Program-made: the position numbers and the translations under genes
Shown: in pieces, positions 23,493 to 35,878 of the stretch
Layout: each line of letters starts with the position of its first letter
Position numbering within the stretch: position 1 is the stretch's first letter
DNA from: Oehlia diaphana
Taxonomy: Eukaryota > Glomeromycota > Glomeromycetes > Glomerales > Glomeraceae
Assembly: GCA_003833135.1 (NCBI GenBank)
Contig: QZLH01000189.1
Span: 69,136-133,135, forward strand
Reading direction: 5' to 3'
Length of the DNA stretch: 64,000 nucleotides
Notes under the pieces: model-generated
Databases searched by the model: none
Told to the model about the DNA's origin: nothing
The model's input: the letters and a program-made list of their open reading frames with translations, nothing else

Positions 23493-25953
23493 TATTTAAT
23501 ATGTCGACAAAAAATTTACAGGAATATTATTAAATAGTATTTCGTTTGTTTGTTGGTACTAGCGAAAGAATCTACTCGAGGTGACTCAAATATTACATCA
23601 AAAAAAAATTGCAAACAAGATCTACTAATAGATCTCAGCCCAGCTTCAGCCGGCACAAATTTTGGGGGACCCCCGTTGCCGAGTTAAAAATTCCTGCCTA
23701 CATTATTCCGAACATAAAATCCATTTGATTTAAAAGGGTAAATATTCATTTACCCTTCTTCCCCATTTAATCGACAATGTAAAATCCGTGGCATATTCTC
23801 GTTTTTGTAAAATTTTGCACATGGAGATTAAGTAAAATTGTGTTTTGCAGAAATCTGATGTCACAATTTCCACATTTCATATGAAAAAGTTTAGCAAGTT
23901 GTCGTACATGACAATGTAAAGGAAAATCAGTCCCCCAAAACTGAACCAGTACTACAATGATAGTCACTTCACTGGTTACTTCGAGCTCGGGTTTCATCAG
24001 CTATCATGTGATATGGTTGTTGGTTGTACTCTTGGCATACATTCAGAGGATCAAAGGATGTGTTGGTGTTTATTTCTTTGTAGTAGGCTAAAAAAATATA
24101 AATTAGATATATACATAAGAATATGAAAAGGGTTCTAGGAAGCATCGCGAAGAAAAATATTTAGCGTAGACAGTTATAAAATATTCACCAACATATATAT
24201 TTATTTTTTTTCGGATTTTTATTTTTTCGTTCTCGTGGATATTCCTTAACCGTATAGTTACATTTTTTTTTTATTAATTTTTATTTGTTATTTTCAGACC
24301 AATACAAGTCATGCCGAAAAATAACAATAACTGGAATGCTGGAATAACATTGGAACGAGTATATCGGTTTAACACATTTCAGTAATATTAGTCCACCGAC
24401 CCGTACAAGTCTGTTTCAAAAACAGTAAGAGATTCATTAATTCAGTGTGAAGCTATCTGAGTATTTTTGTATAATTTTTGCAGAAAATCTACAGGCAATA
24501 ATCTGAAGATCGGGAGAAACAATTACGTGAAGCTATTGATGACATATGAGATGATATTGGAATATTTAACCAATACAATGAGAATTAGAACAATTTAAAA
24601 CCGGCAACAAAACGTGAAAGATTGCAAACATTTTAATGATGGCTGCAGAATGACACTAAACATGAAAGAAATAAGATCAATGTAATCAATTCAGAAAACG
24701 GTTTTAAGCCTACCTCAAATAGCTCTGTTCGGCGTGTTCACACAAAATGTTATCATTGTTACTTAGTATCAGAAAGTATTTGGAGCATTTTTTTCTTATT
24801 TCTTCAAACATAAAAGTACTATTTAGTTCCTGTTCCATATAAATAGATAAATTATCAACGAAAGATCTATCTATCATAAGAAGAGTTATCAGAAAGTTTG
24901 AGAGACAAAAATACTTTTCAGATAATGGCCAAACTTACTTAAATCCTTGCGATCATTATAGATGTGAAATGTAAGATTCTCCTGGGTATCAAAGTATTGT
25001 GTTTCAGAATGGGGTAACAGACCATCATTTGCAGATAAATGACGCTAAAGAAGCAGCACTTTTTGATATGGTAGTATGGTGGATAAGATTGATCTCATCA
25101 CAAAAAAACAATTTGTCCTAGAACATTTATAATTGACACGTTATAATCTTATGGTCATAGTAAACACGCATTTATGGTGAATAAGAGTAAAAGTATGAAT
25201 CATTATAGTAAATAGTAATTGGATAACAAAATTAAGTAACTACTATTATTACTATTATCGAAATTATACTATTCAAAGCAGTGATTTACAGGAAAGATCT
25301 CGCCGTATTAAACTATTAGCCTGTTGAATCATGTGTTTTCAGTATAATGAGATCCTTGCATATCACCCCTAATAAAAAGAGAATTCTCTATCATTAAAGT
25401 TACTTAAATTATTTATATTTCTGTTAATTTTAATTTTGAAAAATCATTTTTTAGGGAGATATACAATGTCGCACTAATATTGACTTTATAATGGAATAAA
25501 AACACAAGTAATGAAAAGCGTACTGGATGTTGTGGAATATGTGCTGCAAATTTGATTGCAAGTAGTTAAAAGGAAAGTGTATATTAGGACCAAAATTTTG
25601 TGCTATATCAGATATAATGCTATTTAAGATTCTTGTGCAAATCATGATTCATTATTTCTCCCAAAAGATAAAATTTCATTTTAAACATAAATTCCAGTGT
25701 GATATTAGTTGTGATTTTCAATTCCACGTAAATTAAGTCTTTTGCCTGTGCATTTATAAAAATTTCCTTTTCTTTTGCGCATCTAGACATCTAGACAGTA
25801 TAGACAGTATAAAACATTAAAAATCAAAATTTTATTAATGCAAAAATTTTTTACAATATTTATAAAATAACTAATAAATACAGTGTGAATTTTTTTTTTT
25901 TCCTAAAAAAAAAAAATTATACGTAAATTAAATTTAAATAAATATTTTTTTTT
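23493..25953. other. Intergenic with decayed coding remnants
   Basis: About 2.5 kb. Plus-strand patches at about 24480-24600 and 24880-25110 look coding-like in composition (for example a Cys/His-containing stretch near 24945) but are broken by stops and cannot be joined; they may be an old transposon or host gene. Short tandem CTAGACA/TAGACAGTATA units lie at 25783-25811. Nothing else supported. Confidence 0.45.
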
Positions 25954-28900
25954 TTAATCTTTTTGTTGTGAAGTTGATGGTGATGGCGGTTGTACAAATA
26001 CTTCTCCTAATGACGGTGGCATATGTGAATGTTGATTGTTATTATGCTGTGAATCAGCTGATATAGTAGGTGATATTATTATTGTTGATTTTTCATGTTC
26101 TTTCGATATTGTATTTGAATTTGAAATATCAGGTATTGTGATATTATTTGATGGTGCATGTTGTAATGCTATTTGTTTAAGTTTTGCTGCTACTTCAGGT
26201 CCACTATGATCCACTAATTGATAAAAAAATCCTTCTGGATTATTTACCAGATTTAATGGTGTATCAAATTCTACTACCCTTCCTTCATTTAAACATAAAA
26301 TTCTATCTGCTTCCATAATTGTATTCTATTGATGATAAAATTCGCAAATTAATAATGAATCTTATTTTGTTTATATATATAAAGAAAAATTATACTTACT
26401 AATCTATGAGCTATTGTTAATACTGTATGATCGGCAAAATTCTTCTTTATGGTTTCTTGAATAATTACATCAGTTTGTAAATCAACAGCACTTGTTGCTT
26501 CATCTAAAACTAATATATTAGTCTTTTTCAGTAAAGCTCTTGCAATACAAAATAATTGTCTTTGTCCAAGGGAAAAATTTCTCCCATTTTCTAATACTTG
26601 TGTATCTAATCTTGATGTTGACGATTTAACTTTATCATATAGATGCACCGCTTTAAGCGCATTCCATATTTCTTCATCTGTACATTTTTTAAATGGATCC
26701 AAATTTGAACGGATTGTTCCAGCAAATATTACAGGTTCTATTTAAATATTAAAGCAAAATGATAAACATTATGTAGTATGTTTTAATAAAAAAAAATTAT
26801 TTAATAATTACTACTTGCCTTGTGGAATTATAGCGATATTATTACGAAGATCACGCAAACCAATTGTACTTATATCCAATTTATCAATAAAAATATTACC
26901 CTCAGCCAATTCAACAATTCTTAATAAACTTACAAGTAAAGTTGTTTTACCTTTTAATATGAAAATTTGTTAATTTTAAATACAATTATAGGAACTTGGA
27001 ATATATGAAAAAAAATTACAAACCAGAGCCGGTCTTGCCAACAATACCAATTTTTTCACGAGGATGAATATGAAATGAAATATTTTTGAGAACAGCAACA
27101 CCATATATATTATAACGAAGGGTAACATTTTTGAATTCAATCTAAGCATAAGAAATTTGTTAATATTTTATAAAATTATTGAAAGTTTATATTATATAAG
27201 TATCATATAAGTCAAATTCTTACTTCTCCACTTTTACCCCAATCTGGTGGTGGACGATTGGTTTCAATAACATTTGGTCTCTATATAGAGAAAAAAAAAT
27301 GAAAATAAATTCTTTTGTTTTGGTTTTGATTATTTTAAGATAATAATTTACAATACATACCTCAGAAGGTATATTTTGTCGATAATAAAGCAATTGTTGA
27401 ACACTATCCATAGTGGCAGCTACGTCTCGACCAGATCGTATCATCCATTGGACAAAAATAAGTAATTGCAGTGCATTTGCAATAGCCAAACCCGCTTTAC
27501 TTGCATACTTTGGGTCATCATTATTACGTAAAATAATTACACAAAGTGCAGTTGCAAAAATGAAAATCGATGCCAGTAGGTCAATATATAATGATTGCCA
27601 GGATTTTACTAATATTTTTTTTTAATATATATTATATATATTGTTAGAAAATTTTTAAATTAATTATAAAAACAATTGTATTTTACCTTGCATCATTGCG
27701 AATAAAGCTTTATTATTTGTATTGATTTTTTCGATATTTTGATCATCAAATCTATTTTGTGCATTATACACTCGAATACTAGCAAGTCCTTCAAGAGTTG
27801 CTGATAAATGAGAGAAAATTGGTGCTTTGCTATCCGCTAAACAAATGTTACAGTAACAAATTACTAAATATAAGTAACATAATTAAGTCGTGAATTTAAA
27901 AATTTGTCTTACCATCCATATGTTTGAACCTTTCTTCGACATCTTTTGAAACATAAATCAGAAACCAAATACAAAATGACAATACAACTGCCGCTATTCC
28001 GGTCCATGGAAAAAGAATTATTATAAAAATGACAGTTCCGGTAATTAAAGGAAGCCATGAAAAAAACTACATAAAAACATTAAACGATATAAGATAATTT
28101 AAAATTAAGAATGAGATTTGATAGTTAAACCTGCCTGTAATGCGTTATCACTTAAAACATCATCGACTAGATACTGATGTTTTGCAAATACATTCAATAT
28201 CTTTCCAAGAGGTGTTATATCGAAATATGACATTGGTGCACGCATTACTTTCTAAAATATATAAATTAAGATTTATTGCTTTCTGAAATGCAGTTAAATT
28301 TTTTTTTTTTTTCCTCCAGGAAAAAAAAAAATACTTACCACAAACGTTTGGTCATGTAAAGCTTGACTTTTATGCATCATGACCCATGCGTAAAATCCAC
28401 CGCGTGCAAACACTCCTATAAGAACTATACCCTATTTATTTCAAATTAAAAATTAATATCAAATAAAAAATCTTGAAAGTATTAAATAATATGATAAACA
28501 ATAAATAACATTACAACTAAAGCGCCATATATTCCTAATCGTGAACCATATTGTTCAGGATTAATTGATATTACTAAATTTATAAGCCACCAATCTAAAA
28601 TATAAAAAGTTGAGTATAAAAATTAATTTCATAATTCCGCGAAATTCAAAGAACGAATCCACTTAATGTATCATTTCAAACTTACCGCTAAAAAATCTGA
28701 CAGCAGCCATGAGAAAGAAGGAAATAATCATTAAAAGTGTCAAACTAAAGCCAGTTGATTTCCGGAAATAGTCTAAATAGACATGCAAACTAACTTTGGG
28801 TTCTTTCCTTCTATCAGAATCGATTATGGGTGTTATTCCTTCACGTTCATTTAAACTGTGAATTGTTAATTGATTTCTTTCAACGGCTTTCGCGGTAACA

Positions 28901-31900
28901 TTAAGTTCGCGATTAACTTGCGTGCCCATCATTCTTGTTTTACCAGCTCCCCCGAGAATTGTTAAATTGTTTCTTTCAATCATTTTTGAAATTGTCTGTT
29001 CGTTAATATTTGCGTTTTGAATAGTATGTGAATTTAATTCTACAATTCGATTAATTGTGGCTTCGTGTGCTTCCGATTTTGATTGTGTACGAGTAAACGA
29101 AAGTGGATATTCCTTGAGGTTTGAATTATTTTTGGAATCTGCTACCACTAGAGATTCTAGGCCATCAGATTCATCAATTTCTTCAGCTACTTTTTCTAAA
29201 CGAATTTCATTGATGAGTTCGTCAATTTGATCTGGATCTTCAATTTCCATGTATTCGCCAATTAAAGATGCAAGATTTACATCTTTTTTTATTAATTCAT
29301 CATACGTTCCTTCTTCGAAACATTCACCATCTTTCATAACCATAATGCGATCACATTCGGAAAGATACTAAAAATTATAATTTAGTGACCATTAGATAAT
29401 GAAAAAAGAAATTTATTTGCAAAAATCTAAGTTATATACCTGCAATTGGTTGGTTACAAATATGACAGCTTTATCCTAAATGATTTATTTTATATATATA
29501 TATATAATTATTAATATAGCGGAATTATGTGAAACTAAAAATAAATAAATAAATACCTTAAGATATTTGCGGATGCATTCATGAAAAATATGTTTACCGA
29601 CTACGGGGTCCATAACACTTCGATACAATAGAAAATATGTCAATATAAAAAATTTAAAAAAATGTATACACTTAAAATAGATAACCAAACCTCAATGGAT
29701 CATCCAACAAAATAATATCAGCATTACTATATACAGCTCTCGCAACACTAACTCTTTGTCTTTGACCCAAACTTAAATTAACCCCTCTGTCGCCAATTTC
29801 AGTCATGTCACCATAACTTAATAAACTAAAATCTCTGTTTAGTGCACAAATATGCACAGCATCTTCATATCTCTTGACATCATAATCATTACCAAAAAGA
29901 ATATTATCCTTCAGCGTGGAATTTAACAGCCAAGCATCGTGAGGAACGTAAGAAATAGATCCTCTAATCTTACAAATCCCATTATCCTTACGAATTTGAC
30001 CTAAAATTGCACTCAAGACTGATGATTTTCCAGCTCCAACATCGCCTACAATAGCAATTAATTCCCCTTGTTTCACTTTCATATTTAAAAATCTCAAAGT
30101 AGGATCTGAAACTCCTTCATAACTGAAATCTGCATCATTCATATATATTCTTATAGATGGATCATTCTCTATTGGTTCCTTCTCTTGTTTTAAAGGTTCC
30201 AATTCTGTTTGCAATAGGAATTCATTTAATCTCTCAAAAGAATCCAATGCACCTATAAATAAATAAAAAAAAGGATATTTAATTCACAATTTAAAGTTCA
30301 CTCGGACAAATTAATTTTCCTCGAATTACCCAAAGTTGTTCTCACAGCAATAGGAAGCATTATAAGAGGATATCTGGTAATAAAAAAAGGGTCATATAAA
30401 TTACATTAATTAAATAAAAAATATACTGCATCTGAACCCACCTTACTGTATAAAATAGAGCCAACACAGTGAATACTTTTCTTGCTCTAATACCCTCATC
30501 TTCATTAATATAATCTGGTGATAAAACTTTGACACATAAACATCCCAGCATAGCTAAAACAGGTGCTCCAAACACGACACAAAACGTCCAAACTTTCACT
30601 ACGATTCCATTCAGCAATCGAGAAAATTCCTTCCGACGAACTCGACCAACACGTTCACGAAAATATGATTCCCATGCATAGAATTTGATCAATTTTATTG
30701 CAGTAAGAATTTCAGACATAAGATGGATACGTGAAGAAGTGATATTTGTAATAGTATTGGATATAGTGGAAGTAAGTCTACCAAGTTTATATTGTATAGG
30801 AAATAAAACAAGAAGAATAAATAGAGCTACAAAATTTGAATTTAAAGAAAATCTTTATCACTTTGAACATTTGTATAAGAAGTACTAAAAGAGATTCGAA
30901 AAATACATACCTGGTAAGCCAGCAATGCCAAGCTCTACACAAGCCAAAATAAGAACAGCTGTATACAACCACAGGAACCATCAGCATCCATGTATCAAAA
31001 TAATTGCAACTATAAAATATACAGGCTTAACCAAATACCTATTATTTCTACAGCGGAACTCCATAGAAAATGAAAATTTACGCAAGCTTCCGCCACTCTT
31101 AATTCGTTAACAAAATAAATCAGAACAAAAATATAAAAACATATATATAATTAATAAATTAATATTATTCTTTACCTATTGCAATCATTTGCCACCAAAT
31201 TAACTGAGATTTATTAAATAAAGGAGGAATGTTTAATAAAGATCATGTGAGAATTTCATAAAAATGACGTAATTATAATCTACATACTGATATCACCGGT
31301 TCCGCCACGGTCGGAACTCAAACGCAACGATTTCCGATAGATCAATACCATTAACGCAGCACGAACCTAAATACGCAGTAAAATTAGTATAGGGGAACTC
31401 TTTAAGCTAAGACACCGCATTACTTTAATATACCTGCACTCCGACTCTTGTAGACTCGGCAATCAGTTGATTGATAAATATAGAACTAAATAATGCACAA
31501 AGGAATAAACCTAAGGCATACAAATACGCCGCTAAAGTATTATCATTCCCAGAAGCGTAATCGATCAATCTATTGACAAGAAAATAAGCACCCAAGAAAG
31601 TAAAAAATGCTCCAAAAAGCTTGTATAAACCAAGGAATGCATAATAAGTGCCAAATGATTTGACAATTGCTCGACGGATTGAGTTTTTACCGTTTCTACT
31701 TTCGACGACAAAATTAGATAATGTTAATTGAATGAACATATATGTGAGCTGAATGTAAAAATTGATTATGTAAAAGAAAATTATGATATGTTACCTATTC
31801 TCTGTATTATCACCTTCTAATCTCCAAAAATTTTCCAATCTATCACCAACTACCTTAGCCGTTTCGGAATCTTGTAAGGTCAAGTCGTCCTTTCTCAAAT

Positions 31901-32024
31901 TACGTTTCCGAGATATATTCAAAAGTTGAAATATCCATAAAAAAAACCATGACGAAATAAAGTTGAGTCTGTTACCACCATGTATTATGACATTAGGTCG
32001 ATTGGAAGACCCTGGACCAGGCAT
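25954..32024 (-). CDS. ABCC-family (MRP/Yor1-type) ABC transporter
   Basis: Twenty-three exons give about 1445 residues: 32024-31795, 31698-31434, 31366-31288, 31203-31176, 31097-31039, 30958-30911, 30826-30442, 30373-30330, 30252-29691, 29617-29557, 29475-29440, 29367-28686, 28594-28515, 28431-28339, 28251-28135, 28066-27913, 27836-27687, 27608-27361, 27280-27224, 27141-27024, 26950-26819, 26737-26400, 26325-25954. The layout is TMD1-NBD1-TMD2-NBD2 without the extra N-terminal TMD0, as in MRP4 and Yor1. NBD1 has Walker [18 protein letters not shown] and LLDDP. NBD2 has [19 protein letters not shown] and [11 protein letters not shown], with the catalytic Glu only in NBD2, the usual ABCC asymmetry. 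Expected to export organic anions or lipids at plasma membrane or vacuole; substrate unknown. Two introns use GC donors (after 28135 and 26819). Confidence 0.93.
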
Positions 32025-32985
32025 TGGTGACTTTCACGGGCTGATTTTAATTTGGATAGTTATTATCTAAATTTGAAAAATTGATTTTTTTTTTTTTCTT
32101 CAAGCGAACGAAGAAGAAAATTATTAGTGAATACAAAGTGTTACCTTTGTTCCCTTGAAAAATAGCTGGCACGGGTTCATTGTATTACGACATATCTACT
32201 AATATATTTAATATATAATATAAAAAACTTATATAGTTAAAATCGCCGATTTTCAGGTTTTTGAATGTATTAATCCGATTAAGTATTTGATTATTTGATT
32301 CTGTTTCGCATCACGTGACACCAGCAATTTCCAAATTCACAATTTAAACTTCTATACGGGCCTGTTCATTTCCGGTCTGTTGCATTTTTCGGTCGTTGTT
32401 CTCGTTGAGGTTTAATTTGATTAGCAAGATCTGCCATTTGTTTGCGCGACCGAACCTTTCACCTTTAGACCAATATTATCCTATTCAAATTTATATTATT
32501 CATACGCGAGGGTCTCTAGATGATTGGTTCCTAAATATCGGATTGACCAAAAACCCTTTGGAACAGGCTTTTTTTTTTAGGACTAACCGTTAGTTCTAAC
32601 CATGCTGAATTTTATGTGCTTATGGATTTAAAGTGAAATTTAGGGATTTGTGAATATCAATGTGAGTTTTAAACAGATCTAAAAATAATAGATACATGTT
32701 TAAATGATCTAAAAAACATATTACAAGAACATAATCAGTACTAATAGTAATAATTATATTCAATCCTAATATATAATATGTCAATACCAACAAAAATATG
32801 TTGATACTAACTATTATAATTTTTATTTTATTTTATTTTTTTTTTTATGTAAACTGTCACAAGCCATTAAAATCAGATAATATATGCCATAACATTCTGT
32901 AAATTTCAGAATTCTCTCTCTTAAATCAGATTGTATCCATTATAAAATTAAAATTTCTTTTTTAGAAATTATATAGATCTAGTTC
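32025..32985. other. Intergenic, no gene recognised
   Basis: Promoter side of the ABC transporter and 3' side of the AN1 gene. AT-rich with T-runs. A segment at 32350-32600 is less AT-rich and has scattered GGTTCC/GGAAC and GACCG repeats that could be a degraded element, but no clear termini were found. Confidence 0.5.
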
Positions 32986-33710
32986 TTATCCACCTCTTTC
33001 ATTTCGCCTTGCTTTGTCTAATTTTTCTTTATATCGTTTCTTTAATTCTTCTTTACTTTTATTAACACTGAAATTTTTTGCATTCGTTGAACCAGGGTTT
33101 TTTTTTTCTTGAGTTATTACATGAATTGATTCTTGTTTAAAATTAGAGTGTGCAGCGTTTCTAGCCTTTTCAACGCATTTTGGGGAATGTACCTCAGGAT
33201 ATCTTTTTTTAAAAAAAAAAAATCAATAATTAGATAAATGAAATAAATAAATAAAAAGGGAATCAATTTATTATCTTCATATGTAGCTACCTATGTTTCA
33301 TGCAATATTTCATATTACAATATTGACATATCAAGTCCATAACAGCACTTGATGTTTGCTTACAATTTGGAACAGAACATGATTTAGATGTAGATGGGTT
33401 TTCACTGTTAAGGAAAAACATATTTAAATGGTAACTGATGAAATTCGACTAATAAATGATTAAATTATAGTATCTACCTTAGTATATGTTCTACTATTTC
33501 ATCTAAATCAACCTTATCATCTGTCATCGATTCTGTAGTAGACTTTTTTTTATTTTTATTTTTCTTTTTCTTTTTTGATTTGGAACCAATATTATTAACA
33601 TTACTTAAATTATCATTAATATTTATTTCATCGTTATTTTCGTCAAAAATCTTTTTATCGTCGTCATTCTTATCTTTAGTTATTTGTGCTGAATTGTTTT
33701 CCGTAGCCAT
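32986..33710 (-). CDS. AN1-type zinc finger protein
   Basis: Three exons, 33710-33478, 33404-33291 and 33202-32986, give about 187 residues. The N-terminus is acidic then strongly basic (SKSKKKKKNKNKKKS). The central AN1 zinc finger is spread over exons 2 and 3: CSVPNCKQTSSAVMDLICQY, then C..KYC.KHR and PEVHSPKC, providing the Cys/His ligands. A charged helical tail ends KEKLDKARRNERGG. AN1 proteins are often linked to ubiquitin/proteasome or stress responses; IGHMBP2 also carries one, but no helicase or R3H part is present here. Head to head with the Yop1 gene, 177 bp apart. Confidence 0.8.
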
Positions 33711-33887
33711 TATATCTTTTTATAACAAAATGATATTTATATATGGTATCGAACTTCCGTTATTTATATAACTTCCGTTGTTACACAAAACGGCATGTAT
33801 GTAAAATAAGTAAAACCGCCGAAGAAAATGGAATTATTTCCGTCCTGCTTTCGCGTTATATTCTCTCAATTTTTGTTTTTGAAAAAA
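33711..33887. promoter_or_regulatory. Short shared bidirectional promoter region
   Basis: Only 177 bp separate the start codons of the AN1 zinc-finger gene (minus) and the Yop1-like gene (plus), so both promoters must lie in or overlap this interval. It contains a repeated ACTTCCGTT motif (33754-33762 and 33771-33779) that could serve either gene. Confidence 0.5.
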
Positions 33888-34587
33888 ATGGAACAAATTA
33901 AAAATTACGAAGCTCAACTTGATAGAGAATTATCTAAATATCCACTAATTGTAAAATTAGAAAAAGAATGTAACGTTCCTAAGACTTATTTGGTTGCAGG
34001 AAGTGTGGCGTTACTATCTCTTATGATGCTTTTTAACGTTTGGGGAAAACTTCTCAGTAATTTAGTTGCTTGGGGATATCCTGGTATGTACTAACTTGTG
34101 TAATACAATAGAATTATTATTCTAAAGTAAGTTTACTAATGAACCACACTTTTTATATAGCTTATGCTTCTTTCAAGGCCATTGAGACCGCGAAAACCGA
34201 TGATGATACTCAGTGGTTAACTTACTGGTAAATTTATCTCAAAAATATGTATATTTGTATTATATATTTGACTTATATATATTTATTTATTTGATAGGAC
34301 TGTATTGGGATTTTTTCATATTATTGAATTTTTTTCGGATATTATCTTACATTGGGTTCCATTCTACTTTTTACTTAAAGTGGTATTTTTCCTTTGGTAA
34401 GAATAAATGTTTTCCGTACTTTTAATTTATTTTTTATTAAAAGAATTCTCTTTATAGGTTATTTTTACCACAAACTAAAGGAGCACAAAGATTATATACT
34501 GGATTCCTAAGACCAACACTTTTGAATTACGAAAAAGATGTTGATTCAGGATTAAATAAACTTAAATCTAAAGTAATTTATTTTTAA
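33888..34587 (+). CDS. YOP1: Yop1/REEP (TB2/DP1/HVA22) ER-shaping protein
   Basis: Four exons, 33888-34083, 34161-34227, 34298-34396 and 34458-34587, give about 163 residues. These reticulon-like hairpin proteins curve ER tubules. Family signature is clear: ELSKYPLIVKLEKECNVPKTYL leads (as 19+ residues of the known N-terminus), then hairpin one (VAGSVALLSLMMLFNVWG), the conserved YPAYASFKAIET, the TDDDTQWLTYW motif, hairpin two (IILHWVPFYFLLKVVFFLW) and LPQTKGAQRLY. The Met at 33888 was chosen over the in-frame Met at 33828 because family proteins begin close to this point; the longer form would add 20 hydrophobic residues. Introns sit within conserved motifs (YP|AYA, TYW|TV, FLW|LFLP). Confidence 0.92.
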
Positions 34588-34636
34588 GTTATATTTGTAC
34601 ATAATGTATTTATTTGTTCTTAATGATAATTATCTT

Positions 34637-35779
34637 TTAATTTGGTAATAAAAAACCTTCTTGAAAAGTGTCATCTTTTTCAATTATTAAGGTGGAAACA
34701 CCTGTATAATATGCTTTTCCTCCTACTTCAACTATAACAGCCTGAATTTCTTCTGAATTATTATTACCATTTCCTTGTAATTTTAAAGATTTAATAACTT
34801 TTCCTGAAAACTTATTATCGTTTCCTATTATACTTTGATAATAACAAGTTTGATTCAATTGTAAAATACCTTTTGCATATTGTAAGGCGACTCTGGCTGA
34901 TACTCCCGATCCACAAGGTGATCTATCTATTTCTCTATTTGCAAAGATACAAATATTATATGTGTCATTAGTTACTATGGTACCGTATAAGAAATTTAAA
35001 TCTTGTTTCAAATTATCTGGATGTATTATATATTTTTGGATAAATTCTTTTGAGTTCCTGCACTTCTCCGTAAGATCACCTGCCAATTCTGTAATGTACT
35101 TAAAATTTTCTAGCATAACTTTATGATAATTTTCTTGCACAATGTCGGGTAGTAATTCTTTAACTGAAATAATAATATAAAATGCTCCTCCAAATGCAAT
35201 ATCAACCCTAATTTTTCTTCCTTTAAATTCAATTGAAACATCTATTGCGACTGCAAATGATGGTACTGAATGAAATTTAACATCTTTGTCGGATCTAGCT
35301 TGTAATTTTCCATTTGAGAGTCGAATAGTATCAACAAATGTTGGTACAATTCCACAGGGGCATTCAATGTTAATTCTAACTTGTCCATCATTAGAAAAAT
35401 TCAATATATTAGAATCGATTAGGAATCTTCCTAATGCTATTGTAGCATGTCCACACATAGTAGAATATCCTTCATTGTGCATAAACAATACTCCGATGTC
35501 TGCAGTTTCATCGCCATTTTCATTGCTATTTTTAATTAAAATTGCCCCATACTGATCTTTATGGCCTCTGGGTTCAAATATTATCCTTTTACGTAGATAA
35601 TCTAAATTTTCTTGTACATATCTTCTTTTTTCTAATATTGTTGACCCTTTTATTGGTGGATATCCTTTAACAATTATACGTGTTGGTTCTCCACACGTGT
35701 GCATTTCAACTATTTTTATTGTATCATCTTTAATATCATAATTTGTTTGTATTTCTTTAAAGAAATTCATTTTTTCCAA
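34637..35779 (-). CDS. Proline racemase-superfamily enzyme, L3HYPDH-like sequence with Cys/Cys active site
   Basis: Single exon, 380 residues. Overall sequence follows trans-3-hydroxy-L-proline dehydratase (L3HYPDH): HTCGEPTRIIVKGYP (27-41), KRRYVQENLDYLRKR (51-65), FEPRGHKDQYGAIL, MHNEGYSTMCGHATIA and FHSVPSF. The two active-site positions are Cys109 (MCGH) and Cys289 (DRSPCGSGVSAR). The known dehydratase carries Thr at the second site, whereas proline racemases and hydroxyproline epimerases carry Cys at both. The sequence therefore predicts racemase or epimerase chemistry on proline or hydroxyproline, although family placement says dehydratase. Likely cytosolic; no targeting signal is obvious. 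Head to head with the alpha/beta-hydrolase gene, start codons about 100 bp apart. Confidence 0.88.
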   Translation of the reverse strand: MEKMNFFKEIQTNYDIKDDTIKIVEMHTCGEPTRIIVKGYPPIKGSTILEKRRYVQENLDYLRKRIIFEPRGHKDQYGAILIKNSNENGDETADIGVLFMHNEGYSTMCGHATIALGRFLIDSNILNFSNDGQVRINIECPCGIVPTFVDTIRLSNGKLQARSDKDVKFHSVPSFAVAIDVSIEFKGRKIRVDIAFGGAFYIIISVKELLPDIVQENYHKVMLENFKYITELAGDLTEKCRNSKEFIQKYIIHPDNLKQDLNFLYGTIVTNDTYNICIFANREIDRSPCGSGVSARVALQYAKGILQLNQTCYYQSIIGNDNKFSGKVIKSLKLQGNGNNNSEEIQAVIVEVGGKAYYTGVSTLIIEKDDTFQEGFLLPN

Positions 35780-35878
35780 CCCATTTTAGATCATCAGAGT
35801 AACTTTATTGGTCGATCTTTCATGAAAGAGTGACGTATTTATGGTTGATAATCTGGTAGCTAAATCCTTCTTTCTAAT
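35780..35878. promoter_or_regulatory. Very short bidirectional promoter region
   Basis: Only 99 bp separate the divergent start codons of the racemase-family gene and the ABHD10-like gene. A TTTCATGAAA palindrome lies at 35818-35827. Shared regulation is likely by geometry but not shown. Confidence 0.45.

Noticed and set aside
31425..31739. Exon 2 of the ABC transporter starting at the upstream open frame (31748)
   Set aside because: That acceptor breaks frame with exon 1; the internal acceptor at 31698 restores it and the family sequence.
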